In this document: one piece after another, positions 1-8,781 of the stretch
Position numbering within the stretch: the stretch's first letter is position 1
Layout of the letters: each line of letters opens with the position of its first letter
Assembly: GCF_001667145.1 (NCBI RefSeq)
Contig: NZ_LZIF01000039.1
Span: 1 to 64,000, forward strand
DNA from: Mycobacterium sp. 852002-51971_SCH5477799-a
GTDB lineage: Bacteria > Actinomycetota > Actinomycetes > Mycobacteriales > Mycobacteriaceae
Direction of reading: 5' to 3'
Length of the DNA: 64,000 nucleotides
The notes under the pieces: model-generated
The model's database searches: none
Seen by the model: the letters and a program-made list of their open reading frames with translations, nothing else
What the model was told of the DNA's origin: nothing
Program-made: the position numbers and the translations under genes

Positions 1-895
1 ACCCCGGGCGTCGCTCCCCGTCGGCCCGCGTGGACACCGTGATCAGCGATTCCGACGCGCCGTAGCGTTCGATGGGCTGATGCCCGGTGAGCCCGGCCAA
101 CCGGTCGAACACCGGAACCGGCAGCGGCGCGCTTCCCGAGACCAGCAGCCGCGCGCGGCGTAGTGCGCGGGCGGCCGGCTCGTCAGCACCCACCCGCGAC
201 CACACCGTGGGAACCCCGAAAAACAGCGTGCCCCCGTGCTCGGTTGCGGCCTGCGCGTAGCCCGCCGGTGTCGGCTTGCCGGTGTGGATGAAGCGGTTTC
301 CGATCCGCAGCGAGCCGAGCAGGCCCAGCACCAGGCCGTGCACGTGAAAGAGCGGCAGGCCGTGGACCAAGACGTCATCGGCCGTCCATTGCCAGGCTTC
401 CGCCAGCGCATCGAGGTCGGCCGCGATCGCCCGTCGGCTCAGCACCACGCCTTTGGGCAGCCCGGTGGTGCCCGAGGTGTAGATGATCATCGCGGTGGCG
501 TCCGCCGACGGCTCGGCATAACGGTGCCAGGATCGGGCGTGCAGCCGCACCGGGATGTGCGGCAGGCCCTCGGGCTCCGAGTCTTTCGGGGGCGCTGCCC
601 CAAGCCAAGCCCGCACCCCGGAGTCGGTGAGCATGTGCCGGCGTTCGACCGCGCCGACGTCCTCGGGCACCGGGACGAACGGCACCCCGGCGATGAGGCA
701 CCCGGTGACGGCGAGCACGGTCGCGGCGGTCGGGGCGGCGAGGATGGCAACTCGGCCCGCGCCGCCCGCGCGTTCGGCCACCGAGGTGGCGGCGCCGACG
801 AGGTCGCTGCGGCTGAACACGGCGCCGTCGATGCGCACCGCATCGGCGATATCGGTGGCGGTGAGCGCCGCGGGATTCAGGGACGCCAGCAGCAC
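1..895 (-). CDS. fadD36: Acyl-CoA synthetase FadD36, C-terminus outside the window
   Basis: AMP-forming acyl-CoA ligase that activates a fatty acid as acyl-AMP and then acyl-CoA. The visible 298 residues begin at a GTG (MLLASLNPAA) and carry the adenylate-forming P-loop IIYTSGTTGLPKG at about residues 137-149 and the ERYGASES motif near residue 280. The C-terminal lid domain runs off the left edge. The sequence and the hydrolase neighbour match M. tuberculosis FadD36 (Rv1193) as I recall it. The gene lies 23 bp downstream of the alpha/beta hydrolase on the same strand, so the two are probably cotranscribed. The natural substrate cannot be read from the sequence. Confidence 0.9.
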   Translation of the reverse strand, partial: MLLASLNPAALTATDIADAVRIDGAVFSRSDLVGAATSVAERAGGAGRVAILAAPTAATVLAVTGCLIAGVPFVPVPEDVGAVERRHMLTDSGVRAWLGAAPPKDSEPEGLPHIPVRLHARSWHRYAEPSADATAMIIYTSGTTGLPKGVVLSRRAIAADLDALAEAWQWTADDVLVHGLPLFHVHGLVLGLLGSLRIGNRFIHTGKPTPAGYAQAATEHGGTLFFGVPTVWSRVGADEPAARALRRARLLVSGSAPLPVPVFDRLAGLTGHQPIERYGASESLITVSTRADGERRPG

Positions 896-918
896 GTGAG
901 CAGGCTACCCGGAGACGG

Positions 919-1827
919 TCAGCCTCGCTCGTCCCAGATCTTCGTCAGGGTGGACAGGATCTCCTCGCCGCGGCCCAGCCCGCCGAGGTGGCTTTCGCCC
1001 GGGAGCACGATCAGCTCGCAGTCCGCCAGCTTGGACACGACGTGCTCGCCGTGGGCGAACGGCACGATGTGGTCGCTGTCGCCGTGCCACCAACGCACCG
1101 GGACCTTGACCTCGTCGAGCCGGAATCCCCAGTCCTGGGTGAACAGGATGATGTCGTTGAACGGGGCCGCCAGTTGCTTGCGGCTGCCGTTGAGCAGGTC
1201 GTCGAGGAACATGGCCCCGAACTCGGGCCGGGTCAGCAGGCGCCGGTCGCCCTCGGGCGATATCGCGGCATAGAGATAGAGCGCGGGATTCGCGACGGGG
1301 CGGATCGCCCGGACCACCAGGCTCGCACCGATCCGCAGCGGGTCGCCGCCCAGTTTCAGCAGGGGCGCCAGCCGCTTGCCCAGGTTCATCAGGCCGCTGG
1401 TGATCCCCTCGTCGCCGAGGAAGGGCGCGACGCCACCGAGCACACCGACGGCTACGACCCGATCGGGCAGCACCGCGGCGGACGCCAGCGCGTAGGGGCC
1501 GCCGCCGGACAGGCCGATGACCGCCATGTTGTCGATGCCCAGAATGTCCGCGATGGTCCGCAAGTCGTCGCCGAACGCCCGGATGTTCTCGTACCGATGC
1601 GGCGTCGACGAGCCGATCCCGGGGCGGTCCAGGCCTATCAGCCGGATCTTGTGCTGTTCGGCGTACAGGCGCGCCTCGGTGGGAATCTGGCGGCGGGCGC
1701 CGGGGGTGCCGTGCAGCCAGAAAAACGCCCGGCCCTGCGGGTCGCCGAACTCCGCGAAGCCGATCTGGCGGTCCTCGCCTACGGCGACGTTTCCTTCGAG
1801 CTTGGGGCGGGCGATCTCGATGACCAT
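919..1827 (-). CDS. Alpha/beta hydrolase (Rv1192-like)
   Basis: A 302-residue alpha/beta-hydrolase-fold protein. The oxyanion-region HGTPG lies near residue 40, the nucleophile elbow GLSGGGPYA gives Ser about 108, the acid is in HGDSDHIVP and the catalytic His is in GESHLGG near the C-terminus, so the triad is complete. There is no signal peptide, which suggests a cytoplasmic esterase, lipase or epoxide-hydrolase-like enzyme. Its position just upstream of fadD36 matches Rv1192 in H37Rv, and the pair could release and then activate an acyl group. The substrate is unknown. Confidence 0.85.
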   Translation of the reverse strand: MVIEIARPKLEGNVAVGEDRQIGFAEFGDPQGRAFFWLHGTPGARRQIPTEARLYAEQHKIRLIGLDRPGIGSSTPHRYENIRAFGDDLRTIADILGIDNMAVIGLSGGGPYALASAAVLPDRVVAVGVLGGVAPFLGDEGITSGLMNLGKRLAPLLKLGGDPLRIGASLVVRAIRPVANPALYLYAAISPEGDRRLLTRPEFGAMFLDDLLNGSRKQLAAPFNDIILFTQDWGFRLDEVKVPVRWWHGDSDHIVPFAHGEHVVSKLADCELIVLPGESHLGGLGRGEEILSTLTKIWDERG

Positions 1828-1899
1828 GTCGAGCAGCTTGGCACGTCAGGTGCGGTTCACGAAAGCGGGCTTAGTTGCCGGCGCTGGGGCCACCGGCGG

Positions 1900-4182
1900 C
1901 TATGCGTTGAGCACCCGCTCACCGATGATCCGCCGGTGCCGCAGGTCAGCCACCTCCGCCTCGGGCAGGCCCAGCTCGCCCAGGACCTCGTCGTTGTGCT
2001 GGCCGAGAGTCGGCGGGGCGGTGCGGTGGTGCCGCCGCGGTCCGGGGGTGATGCGAAACGGCCAGCCGGGATAGCGGTGCGCTCCGGTGATCGGGTGTTC
2101 GAGTTCTTCGTAATATCCCCGCGCGTCGAGCTGGTCGATGTCATACATCTGGTCTCCGCTGATCACCCGCTCGGCGGCAATCCCCTGTGCCTGCAGGGTT
2201 TCGACGATCGTCGCGGCGCTCTGCGTGCGGGTCCAGGCGGCGACGAGCTCGTCGAACAGGTCGTGGTCGATCGGCTGATCGGGCACGGACAACGCCACCC
2301 ATTGGTCCTGCTCGGCGGTCGGGTAGACGCCTTGCAGATAGCCGCGCCGTCGGTTGCCCTCGCGCGGGCGGACCACACCGTTCATCGAGTACTCGATCAC
2401 CGGTTCGGCCGTCACCGCGGCGGCGACCTCGATCTGGGCTATCTCGATGAGTTGTCCGGCGCCGGTGCGGTTGCGGTGCTCGAGCGCGGCCAGCAGCGCG
2501 ACCCCGGCGTGCACGCCCACGATCGGATCGGCGGGGCCCTGCGGATTGCAGGGCGGACCATCGGGATAGCCGGTGGCGGCCGACATGCCCGACGTCTGCT
2601 CGAAATTCAGCGCCCAGCCGACATAGTCGCGCCACGGGCCGTGCAGACCGTATCCGGGCATTCGCACCACGATCACGTCGGGTTTGAGCGCTACCAGCGA
2701 GTCGTAGTCCAGGCCGAACTGCTCGACCACCCGCGGCGAGAAGTTCTCCACCACAACGTCGGCCCGGGCGGCCAGCCGGCGCGCGATGCCGAGGCCTCGC
2801 TCAGACGTCAGATCAAGCGTGAGGTCGCGCTTGTTCAGGTTGGTGCCCTGCCAGATGGGGCTGCGCTCATACCAGTCGTCGCCCTCGTAGGCGAAGGCCC
2901 CCGAATAGCGATGCCCGTCGGGTCGCTGGATCGACTCGACCTTGACGATGTCGGCGCCGAACGCCCCGAGGTAACAGGTCAGGTACGCCCCGGCCCAGAA
3001 CGTGGTCAGGTCCAGCACCCGCAGCCCGGAAAAGGGCATCAGCCCCGCCGACTGGTGAACCGACCGGCCGTCCCCGGCCCACTTCGCGGGTGGCGACGTT
3101 CGAAAGCGCGGCGCCGGACGCGGCCGCGGCACAGGGGTTTTCGATAGCCTGAACGGCGGTCCGGGACGCCGAAACGACTCGTTTTCGGCGAAGAAGGCCC
3201 GCGCGGCGTATTGCGGGCAATCGAGCACGGTGGCGCCGTCGTTGACCGGGGCGGCCGGAATCCGCAGCGCCTGAGCGAGTTCCACGATCTCGGCGACGGT
3301 CTGACCGGCCAGCACCGGCTCGGCCTTGGCGAAGAAGTCGTCGCGCTCGGCACCACCCATCATGATCGCGAGCTGATGCTCGCCGAACTCGGGCAGGCCG
3401 AGCATCGCGCAGACGTCGAGCCAGTGCTGGCCCGTCAGGCAGTTGATGCCCACCCAGCCGTCGGCGGCCCGGACGACTCCCAGCATGGGCGCCGATCGCA
3501 GGTTGGCGGGCAGGCCGAGCCGGCGCATCCGCTGCGCCATCAACATCGGATAGGGCAACGTCGACAGCAGCGATTCCAGTTGTGAGACATCCACTTCGGC
3601 GACGCGGCCGGTGGGCCGCATCCGTAGTGCGGTCAGCGCACCGAGCGCGCCGTAGGCGCCGGCGACATACTCGGCGATTCGGGCGCCGACCTGAACCGGC
3701 GGGCGATCCGGATCCCTGGAGCTGACCCAGCCCGATGCCGCCTGCAGGGTCAGCGGCGTGGTCGGCCGGTCACGCAGCGGGCCGGACTGACCGAACGCAG
3801 AGATGCGCAGTAGCACCAGGTTTGGATTGATCCGCTGCAGGGCATCGACTCCGAGCCCCCTTCCCTCCAGCGTTCCGGGTTTGAGGTCGTCGATCAGCAG
3901 CTGCGCCCCGGCGATGAGTTCGCTCGCGGCCGCGACATCGTGTGTCTCCGAGAGGTCAAGCGTGGCAACGTGTTTGCCCGCGTTAAGATATTCGAACAAG
4001 CCGGACCGATCAGGGTCGACGACGCCCGAGGCGAACGGACCCCAGCGCCGCAGCGGATCTCCGGTGGGCGGCTCGATCTTGATGACCTCGGCACCCAGGT
4101 CGACAAGGAGCTTTGCAGCGTAGGGACCTGAGATCTCGCTTGCGATTTCGACGACGTGCAGCCCCGCGAGGGGTGCCGTCAC
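1900..4182 (-). CDS. Two-domain CaiB/BaiF family (class III) CoA-transferase
   Basis: A 760-residue tandem fusion of two class III CoA-transferase domains, at about residues 1-375 (APLAGLHVVEIA start) and 382-760 (MPFSGLRVLDLT start). The family moves CoA between carboxylates through an Asp-bound anhydride. The second half keeps that Asp (D552 in ADPIVGVHAG); the equivalent position in the first half is Glu (E171 in ARIAEYVAG), so perhaps only one half is catalytic. GTG at 4182 is chosen because it overlaps the aldehyde dehydrogenase stop as GTGA; a longer frame to 4371 only reads through that gene. It probably primes the substrate of the divergent igr-like operon as a CoA ester. Confidence 0.88.
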   Translation of the reverse strand: MTAPLAGLHVVEIASEISGPYAAKLLVDLGAEVIKIEPPTGDPLRRWGPFASGVVDPDRSGLFEYLNAGKHVATLDLSETHDVAAASELIAGAQLLIDDLKPGTLEGRGLGVDALQRINPNLVLLRISAFGQSGPLRDRPTTPLTLQAASGWVSSRDPDRPPVQVGARIAEYVAGAYGALGALTALRMRPTGRVAEVDVSQLESLLSTLPYPMLMAQRMRRLGLPANLRSAPMLGVVRAADGWVGINCLTGQHWLDVCAMLGLPEFGEHQLAIMMGGAERDDFFAKAEPVLAGQTVAEIVELAQALRIPAAPVNDGATVLDCPQYAARAFFAENESFRRPGPPFRLSKTPVPRPRPAPRFRTSPPAKWAGDGRSVHQSAGLMPFSGLRVLDLTTFWAGAYLTCYLGAFGADIVKVESIQRPDGHRYSGAFAYEGDDWYERSPIWQGTNLNKRDLTLDLTSERGLGIARRLAARADVVVENFSPRVVEQFGLDYDSLVALKPDVIVVRMPGYGLHGPWRDYVGWALNFEQTSGMSAATGYPDGPPCNPQGPADPIVGVHAGVALLAALEHRNRTGAGQLIEIAQIEVAAAVTAEPVIEYSMNGVVRPREGNRRRGYLQGVYPTAEQDQWVALSVPDQPIDHDLFDELVAAWTRTQSAATIVETLQAQGIAAERVISGDQMYDIDQLDARGYYEELEHPITGAHRYPGWPFRITPGPRRHHRTAPPTLGQHNDEVLGELGLPEAEVADLRHRRIIGERVLNA

Positions 4183-5639
4183 GCGGGCACTCCGATCGCC
4201 ATCTGTTCCATGTACTGATGCAACCCGCCGATGCCGCCGCCCTCGCGGCCCAGCCCGCTGAGCTTGAAGCCACCGAACGGCGCCCCACCGGGGCTGATGC
4301 CGTTGACCGCGATCTGGCCGGTCCGGATGCGGCGCGCCACGCCGACGGCGCGGTCCACATCTTCGCCCCACACCGCACCGGAGAGCCCGTATTGCGAATT
4401 GTTCGCGATGGCCACGGCGTCGTCGTCGTCTCGGTAGCGCAGCACGGTCAACACCGGCCCGAACACTTCCTCTTGCGCGATAGTCGAATTCGGCTCGACG
4501 CCGGACAGGATCGTCGGTTCGACGTAGTAGCCAACGTCCAAGCCCGCCGGCCGACCGCCGCCGGTCACCAGCTTCGCCCCATCGCTGCGCGCCCCGGCGA
4601 TGTGCGCCTCGACCCGGTCGCGTTGCGCCGCACTGATCAGCGGACCCATCTGCACGTCGGGATCGGTGGGGTCGCCCACCTTGATCTCGCGGGCCAATGC
4701 GGCAAGGCGATCGACGATGTCGTCATGCAGCGAATCAGGCAACAGCAGCCGGCTGTGCAGGATGCAGGCCTGTCCCGCGTGCAGCGAACAGGATTCGAAC
4801 AGCATCCGCTGCAGCATCTCGTCGGTGACGTGCGCGTCGTCGAGGACGATGCTGGCCGACTTGCCGCCCAGTTCCAACAGGATTCGCTTCATCGTGTCCC
4901 CGGCGGCGGACATGACCTGGCGTCCGACGACCGAGCTGCCGGTGAAGCTCACCATGTCGATGCGTGGATCGGTGGTCAGCAGCTTGGCCGCCTCGACACC
5001 CGAGGGCGTGACCACATTGACCACCCCGGGCGGAATGTCGGTGTGCTCGTCGATGAGACGCGCCAGCGCCAGGCCCGCCAACGGGGTCAGCGGAGAGGGC
5101 TTGAGCACGACCGTATTGCCCGCGGCCAGAGCATGATTCAGCTTCATCACGTTCAGGCAGTGCGGAAAGTTCCACGGCGTCAGCACCGATACGACGCCCA
5201 GGGGCGCATGGCGGAGCAACGTCATGCCGGCGCTGATGCCGCTGACCTCTTGGTCGGCCAGCTGGGTGGCGAGCTGGGCGGCATGCATGGACATGAACCC
5301 GGCACCGTCGATCTGCATCATGCGTTCATTGGCGATGCAGCCCCACTCCGCCTGGGACAGCGCGAAGAAGTCGTCGGCGTGCTTGGTCAGCGCCTCGCCC
5401 AGCTGGTTCAGGCACGAGGCGCGCTGCTCGGCGGACATCGTGCCCCACGGTCCGCTGTCGAAGGCGCGCCGCGCGGCCGAGATCGCGTCGCCAACCTGCG
5501 CGAGGCTCGCGTCGGGCGCGGTCGCGATGACGGCCTCGGTGGACGGGGACACGTCGTCGTAGCGGCCGTCCTGCGGCTCGACCCATTTGCCGTCGATGTA
5601 GAGCTGATAGGTCTGGGCGAGAGCGGGCGAATCGGCCAT
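4179..5639 (-). CDS. NAD(P)-dependent aldehyde dehydrogenase
   Basis: A full-length (486 residue) aldehyde dehydrogenase converting an aldehyde to its acid. The Rossmann/substrate motif TPWNFP is at 154-159, the general base is E256 in LLELGGKSA and the nucleophile is C292 in HAGQAC. The start ATG is preceded by GGAGGAAC. It is the first gene of a minus-strand pair, overlapping the CoA-transferase by four bases. Together they could oxidise an aldehyde made by the divergent P450/alcohol dehydrogenase and attach CoA to the acid; this pathway order is inferred from context. Confidence 0.92.
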   Translation of the reverse strand: MADSPALAQTYQLYIDGKWVEPQDGRYDDVSPSTEAVIATAPDASLAQVGDAISAARRAFDSGPWGTMSAEQRASCLNQLGEALTKHADDFFALSQAEWGCIANERMMQIDGAGFMSMHAAQLATQLADQEVSGISAGMTLLRHAPLGVVSVLTPWNFPHCLNVMKLNHALAAGNTVVLKPSPLTPLAGLALARLIDEHTDIPPGVVNVVTPSGVEAAKLLTTDPRIDMVSFTGSSVVGRQVMSAAGDTMKRILLELGGKSASIVLDDAHVTDEMLQRMLFESCSLHAGQACILHSRLLLPDSLHDDIVDRLAALAREIKVGDPTDPDVQMGPLISAAQRDRVEAHIAGARSDGAKLVTGGGRPAGLDVGYYVEPTILSGVEPNSTIAQEEVFGPVLTVLRYRDDDDAVAIANNSQYGLSGAVWGEDVDRAVGVARRIRTGQIAVNGISPGGAPFGGFKLSGLGREGGGIGGLHQYMEQMAIGVPA

Positions 5640-5741
5640 GTGTTCCTCCGGTCATCTGCTCACTTGGTGTACACCCCCGCGTGTCCCCCGTCAATCATCA
5701 ATCCGGTGAAATCCGAGCTATTCGCAGATTTTGGCCTCGTA

Positions 5742-5771
5742 TTGACAGCACGCGGCAGCGCGGAGTAGACA
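5742..5771 (+). promoter_or_regulatory. Candidate promoter of the P450 operon
   Basis: TTGACA at 5742-5747 is a consensus -35. About 18 bp downstream is TAGACA (5766-5771), a weak -10. The predicted transcription start is then near 5778, directly before the inverted repeat at 5781-5801. The -10 match is poor, so the assignment is tentative. Confidence 0.35.
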
Positions 5772-5780
5772 CAGTCGGCA

Positions 5781-5801
5781 GACAGATTGCACCAATCTGT
5801 C
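5781..5801. promoter_or_regulatory. Perfect inverted repeat, candidate TetR operator
   Basis: GACAGATTG (5781-5789), a 3-bp spacer CAC, and CAATCTGTC (5793-5801) form a perfect 9-bp-arm palindrome. It lies in the 192-bp intergenic region between the divergent aldehyde dehydrogenase and P450 genes, 30 bp before the P450 GTG and about where transcription should start. The operon ends in a TetR regulator, the obvious candidate binder. A smaller palindrome, GGTGTACACC (5666-5675), lies close to the aldehyde dehydrogenase start and could be a separate site. Confidence 0.65.
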
Positions 5802-5831
5802 GGATCGGGTGTCCTGCGAGAGGGGCTTGCC

Positions 5832-7028
5832 GTGCAGACTCATCCGCCGCTGCGCTCCCCGAGCTATCCGCTGCACTCGCCCGACTTCTATGCGGGCGAC
5901 CCGTATCCCGCCTACCGGGAACTGCGCGCGACGACGCCGGTGTGCTGGAATGACGTCACCAACTTCTGGGCCCTGCTGAAATACGAGGACATCCGCTTCG
6001 TGTCGAGCAACCCGGCGCTGTTCACCTCGACCCAGGGCATCACGATCCCCGATCCGCAGATGCCCAATCCGGTGCAGCAGGGCAGCCTGATCTTCACCGA
6101 TCCGCCACGGCACCGGCAGATGCGCAAGCTGATCAATTCCGGATTCACCAAGCGGCGGGTGGCCGTGCTCGAACCGAAGATCCGCGAGATCGTGCGCGGC
6201 ATTCTCGACGGCATCGAACCCGGGTCCGTGCACGAGTTCGCCGAACACATCGCCGCTCCCCTGCCCACCCGGATGATCGCCGAATTGATCGGAGCCCCGC
6301 CCGACGACTGGGAGCAGTTCCGGGCGTGGTCGGACGCGGCCACCGGAACGGCTGATCCGGAGATCGAGCTCGACTCGCTGGTGGCGGCCGGGCAACTCTA
6401 CGAGTACTTCCAGAAGTTGATCGCGGCCAGGCGCAGCCAACCCAGGGACGACCTGCTGTCGGTGCTGGCCAAAGCCGAGATCGACGAACACCAACTGACC
6501 GATGAAGACCTGCTCAATTTCGCCTTCCTGCTGCTGGTGGCGGGCAACGAGACAACCCGCAACCTGATCTCGCTCGGGACACTGGCTTTGATCGCGCATC
6601 CCGACCAATGCCGCCTGCTCGTCGACGATCCCGCGCGCATCCCGCTGGCCGTCGAGGAGATGTTGCGGTGGAACAGCCCCGTGGTGCACATGGCCCGCAC
6701 CGCGACCGTCGACGTCGAGATCCGCGGTCAGCGGATCGCAGCCGGCCAGGCCGTGGTGATGCTCTATGGCTCGGCCAATCGCGATGAGGACGTGTTCGGC
6801 CCCGACTCCGAGGAGTTCAACGTGACCCGCCATCCGAACCCGCACATCGCCTTCGGATGCGGCGAACATTCCTGCGTGGGTGCGCAATTGGCACGCCTGG
6901 AGGCGACCGTGTTCTTCGACGAGCTGCTGCGCCGCTTCCCCAGCCTGGACCTCGTCGGTGACGTGGACAGGATGCGCGCCACCATGGTGCCCGGAGTCAA
7001 GCGCATGCCGGTGCGGATGGGGTCCTGA
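5832..7028 (+). CDS. Cytochrome P450
   Basis: A soluble bacterial P450 of 398 residues. The I-helix oxygen-activation motif AGNETT is at 237-242, ExxR is EMLR at 276-279, and the heme loop FGCGEHSCVG at 341-350 has axial C348. GTG 5832 is preferred over the upstream TTG at 5787: it has a GAGAGGGG ribosome-binding site at 5818, and the TTG falls inside the operator palindrome. It heads the igr-like operon, the place cyp125 occupies in the cholesterol igr operon, which suggests terminal hydroxylation of a hydrophobic side chain. The P450 subfamily cannot be assigned by eye. Confidence 0.93.
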   Translation: MQTHPPLRSPSYPLHSPDFYAGDPYPAYRELRATTPVCWNDVTNFWALLKYEDIRFVSSNPALFTSTQGITIPDPQMPNPVQQGSLIFTDPPRHRQMRKLINSGFTKRRVAVLEPKIREIVRGILDGIEPGSVHEFAEHIAAPLPTRMIAELIGAPPDDWEQFRAWSDAATGTADPEIELDSLVAAGQLYEYFQKLIAARRSQPRDDLLSVLAKAEIDEHQLTDEDLLNFAFLLLVAGNETTRNLISLGTLALIAHPDQCRLLVDDPARIPLAVEEMLRWNSPVVHMARTATVDVEIRGQRIAAGQAVVMLYGSANRDEDVFGPDSEEFNVTRHPNPHIAFGCGEHSCVGAQLARLEATVFFDELLRRFPSLDLVGDVDRMRATMVPGVKRMPVRMGS

Positions 7029-7032
7029 GCCG

Positions 7033-8217
7033 ATGGACCTCGAATACACGCCAGAGCAGGAGAAGCTGCGCGCCGAGATCCGCGCGACGCTGGAAACCGT
7101 GATGACGCCCGAACGCGTCGCCGCGGTCAGCGAGCGGATGGAGGGCGGACCCGCGGTGCGTGAATGCGTCCGCGCCCTGGCCGCGGCCAACCTGCTGGGC
7201 GTCGGCTGGCCCAAAGAATATGGCGGACAAGGGTTCTCTGCTATCGAGCAGTTCATTTTCTCCGAGGAGGCGCGCCGGGTCAGCGCCCCCATCCCGCTGG
7301 TGACACTCAATACCGTCGGGCCGACGCTGATGCACTACGGCACCGAGGAGCAGAAGCAGCGCTTTTTGCCGGCGATTCTTAACGGCACCGTGGAGTTCGC
7401 CATCGGCTACTCCGAGCCCGGCGCGGGCAGCGACCTGGCCTCGGTGCGCACGACGGCGGTCCGCGTCGGTGACGAGTATGTGATCAACGGCCAGAAAATG
7501 TTCACCAGCGGCGCCGCCTATGCCGACTTTATTTGGCTGGCCGTGCGTACCGATCCGGATGCCAAGAAACACAAGGGCATTTCCATCCTCATCGTGCCCA
7601 CCTCCTCGCCCGGATTCTCATGGCAGCCGCTGCACACCATGCCCGGCATCTCGACCTTCTACACCTTCTACGACGACGTCCGGGTGCCGATCAGCGCGCT
7701 GGTCGGTGCGGAAAATGAAGGCTGGCAACTGATCACCACGCAGTTGAACTTCGAACGCGCCGCCCTGGGCAACCTCGGCGCGCTCGAGCCGCTGTTCGAG
7801 AAAACGCTGGACTGGGCTGTCACCACCGAACTGGACGGCGGCCGCGTCATCGACCAGCCCTGGGTGCAGCAGGCGCTGGCCAGGGTCGAAGCCCAGGTCG
7901 CCGCATACAAGCTCGTGAATCTGCGGGTGAACGCGGCGATGACGAAAGGGGCGCTCAGCATGGGCGAGGCATCGGCGGCCAAGGTGTTCGGCACCGAGCT
8001 CACGCAGCAGGTTGCCCGGGAGCTGCTCGAGGTGCTGGACGGCAACGGGGTGCGGCGCGGCGCCCAGGCTCCGCTGCGCGGCGCGCTGGAATCCGCCTAC
8101 CGCCAGGCCGTCATCAATACCTTCGGGGGCGGCGCCAACGAGATTCAACGTGACATCATCGCCATGGCCGGATTGGGCATGCCCCGGGCACCGCGCGACC
8201 TTCGGGCCGCGAAATAG
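7033..8217 (+). CDS. Acyl-CoA dehydrogenase, FadE29/ChsE2-like
   Basis: A 394-residue flavin acyl-CoA dehydrogenase beginning MDLEYTPEQEKLR, 4 bp after the P450 stop. FAD-binding features include GYSEPGAGSDLASVRTTA. The C-terminal segment reads FGGGANEIQRD; the Glu used as catalytic base by medium-chain dehydrogenases in this loop is replaced by Gly, so any base must lie elsewhere. Steroid-type dehydrogenases of the igr operon are heteromers of a FadE29-like and a FadE28-like chain. The second dehydrogenase two genes downstream is the likely partner. Confidence 0.9.
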   Translation: MDLEYTPEQEKLRAEIRATLETVMTPERVAAVSERMEGGPAVRECVRALAAANLLGVGWPKEYGGQGFSAIEQFIFSEEARRVSAPIPLVTLNTVGPTLMHYGTEEQKQRFLPAILNGTVEFAIGYSEPGAGSDLASVRTTAVRVGDEYVINGQKMFTSGAAYADFIWLAVRTDPDAKKHKGISILIVPTSSPGFSWQPLHTMPGISTFYTFYDDVRVPISALVGAENEGWQLITTQLNFERAALGNLGALEPLFEKTLDWAVTTELDGGRVIDQPWVQQALARVEAQVAAYKLVNLRVNAAMTKGALSMGEASAAKVFGTELTQQVARELLEVLDGNGVRRGAQAPLRGALESAYRQAVINTFGGGANEIQRDIIAMAGLGMPRAPRDLRAAK

Positions 8218-8235
8218 CAAGGAGGACAGGACTAA

Positions 8236-8781
8236 GTGACCGACTCAGAAACCGTCAGCGCCAAAGTGCGGGCCCTCGTCGGCCAGCCGACCGGTGGCAC
8301 CGGCAAGCCGTCGCTGGCGCCGGACCCGGTGAACCAGCCAATGATCCGGCACTGGGCGTACGCGATGGCCGACATGAACCCCGTCTACATCGATCCGGAG
8401 TTCGCCGCGTCGTCCCGGTTCGGCGGCATCGTGTCGCCGCCGGTGATGCTGCAGACCTGGACCATGCCGTCGCCGAAGCTGGAGGGAATCGGCGAGCGCG
8501 GCGGCGCGCCCGTCGAGATCCACAGCAATCCAACGGCATTCCTCGATGAGGCCGGCTATACCAGCACGGTGGCGACGAATTCGGAGTTCGAGATCGAGCG
8601 ATACCCGGGACTGGGCGACGTGATCAGCGCGACGACCGTCTACGAGTCGGTTTCCGAGGAGAAGAAGACAGCGTTGGGCACCGGCTTCTTCCTGACCTGG
8701 CTGACAACCTACACCGATCAGCACGGCGAAGTGCTGGGGCGGCAGCGATTCCGGGTGCTGCGATTCAGGCCGGCGAGCTGA
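8236..8781 (+). CDS. FAS1-like/MaoC N-domain protein, equivalent to the N-half of ChsH2
   Basis: A 181-residue hot-dog-fold protein with a strong AAGGAGG ribosome-binding site. The family catalytic Asp is present (D46 in ADMNPVYID), but the position five residues on, normally His, is Tyr51, so it resembles the non-catalytic half of a heteromeric hydratase. In M. tuberculosis ChsH2 this domain is fused to DUF35; here DUF35 is the next gene, joined by a TGATG overlap. The predicted partner is the MaoC protein at 10305-10754, making an enoyl-CoA hydratase whose product passes to the aldolase. Confidence 0.85.
   Translation: MTDSETVSAKVRALVGQPTGGTGKPSLAPDPVNQPMIRHWAYAMADMNPVYIDPEFAASSRFGGIVSPPVMLQTWTMPSPKLEGIGERGGAPVEIHSNPTAFLDEAGYTSTVATNSEFEIERYPGLGDVISATTVYESVSEEKKTALGTGFFLTWLTTYTDQHGEVLGRQRFRVLRFRPAS

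Noticed and set aside
988-3147. Plus-strand 719-codon open frame
   Set aside because: Antisense shadow of the hydrolase and CoA-transferase genes; composition is a biased mirror and no domain is recognisable.
4113-5768. Plus-strand 551-codon open frame
   Set aside because: Antisense to the aldehyde dehydrogenase, whose motifs are complete on the minus strand.
5787-5831. N-terminal extension of the P450 to TTG 5787
   Set aside because: Falls within the palindrome and lacks a ribosome-binding site, while GTG 5832 has a good one.
5640-5831. KstR or KstR2 box in the P450 promoter
   Set aside because: No TnnAACnnGTTnnA or AAGCAAG-N2-CTTG-type match was found, so cholesterol-regulon membership is not supported.
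5718-7310. Minus-strand 530-codon open frame over the P450
   Set aside because: Shadow of the P450, which has all expected motifs on the plus strand.
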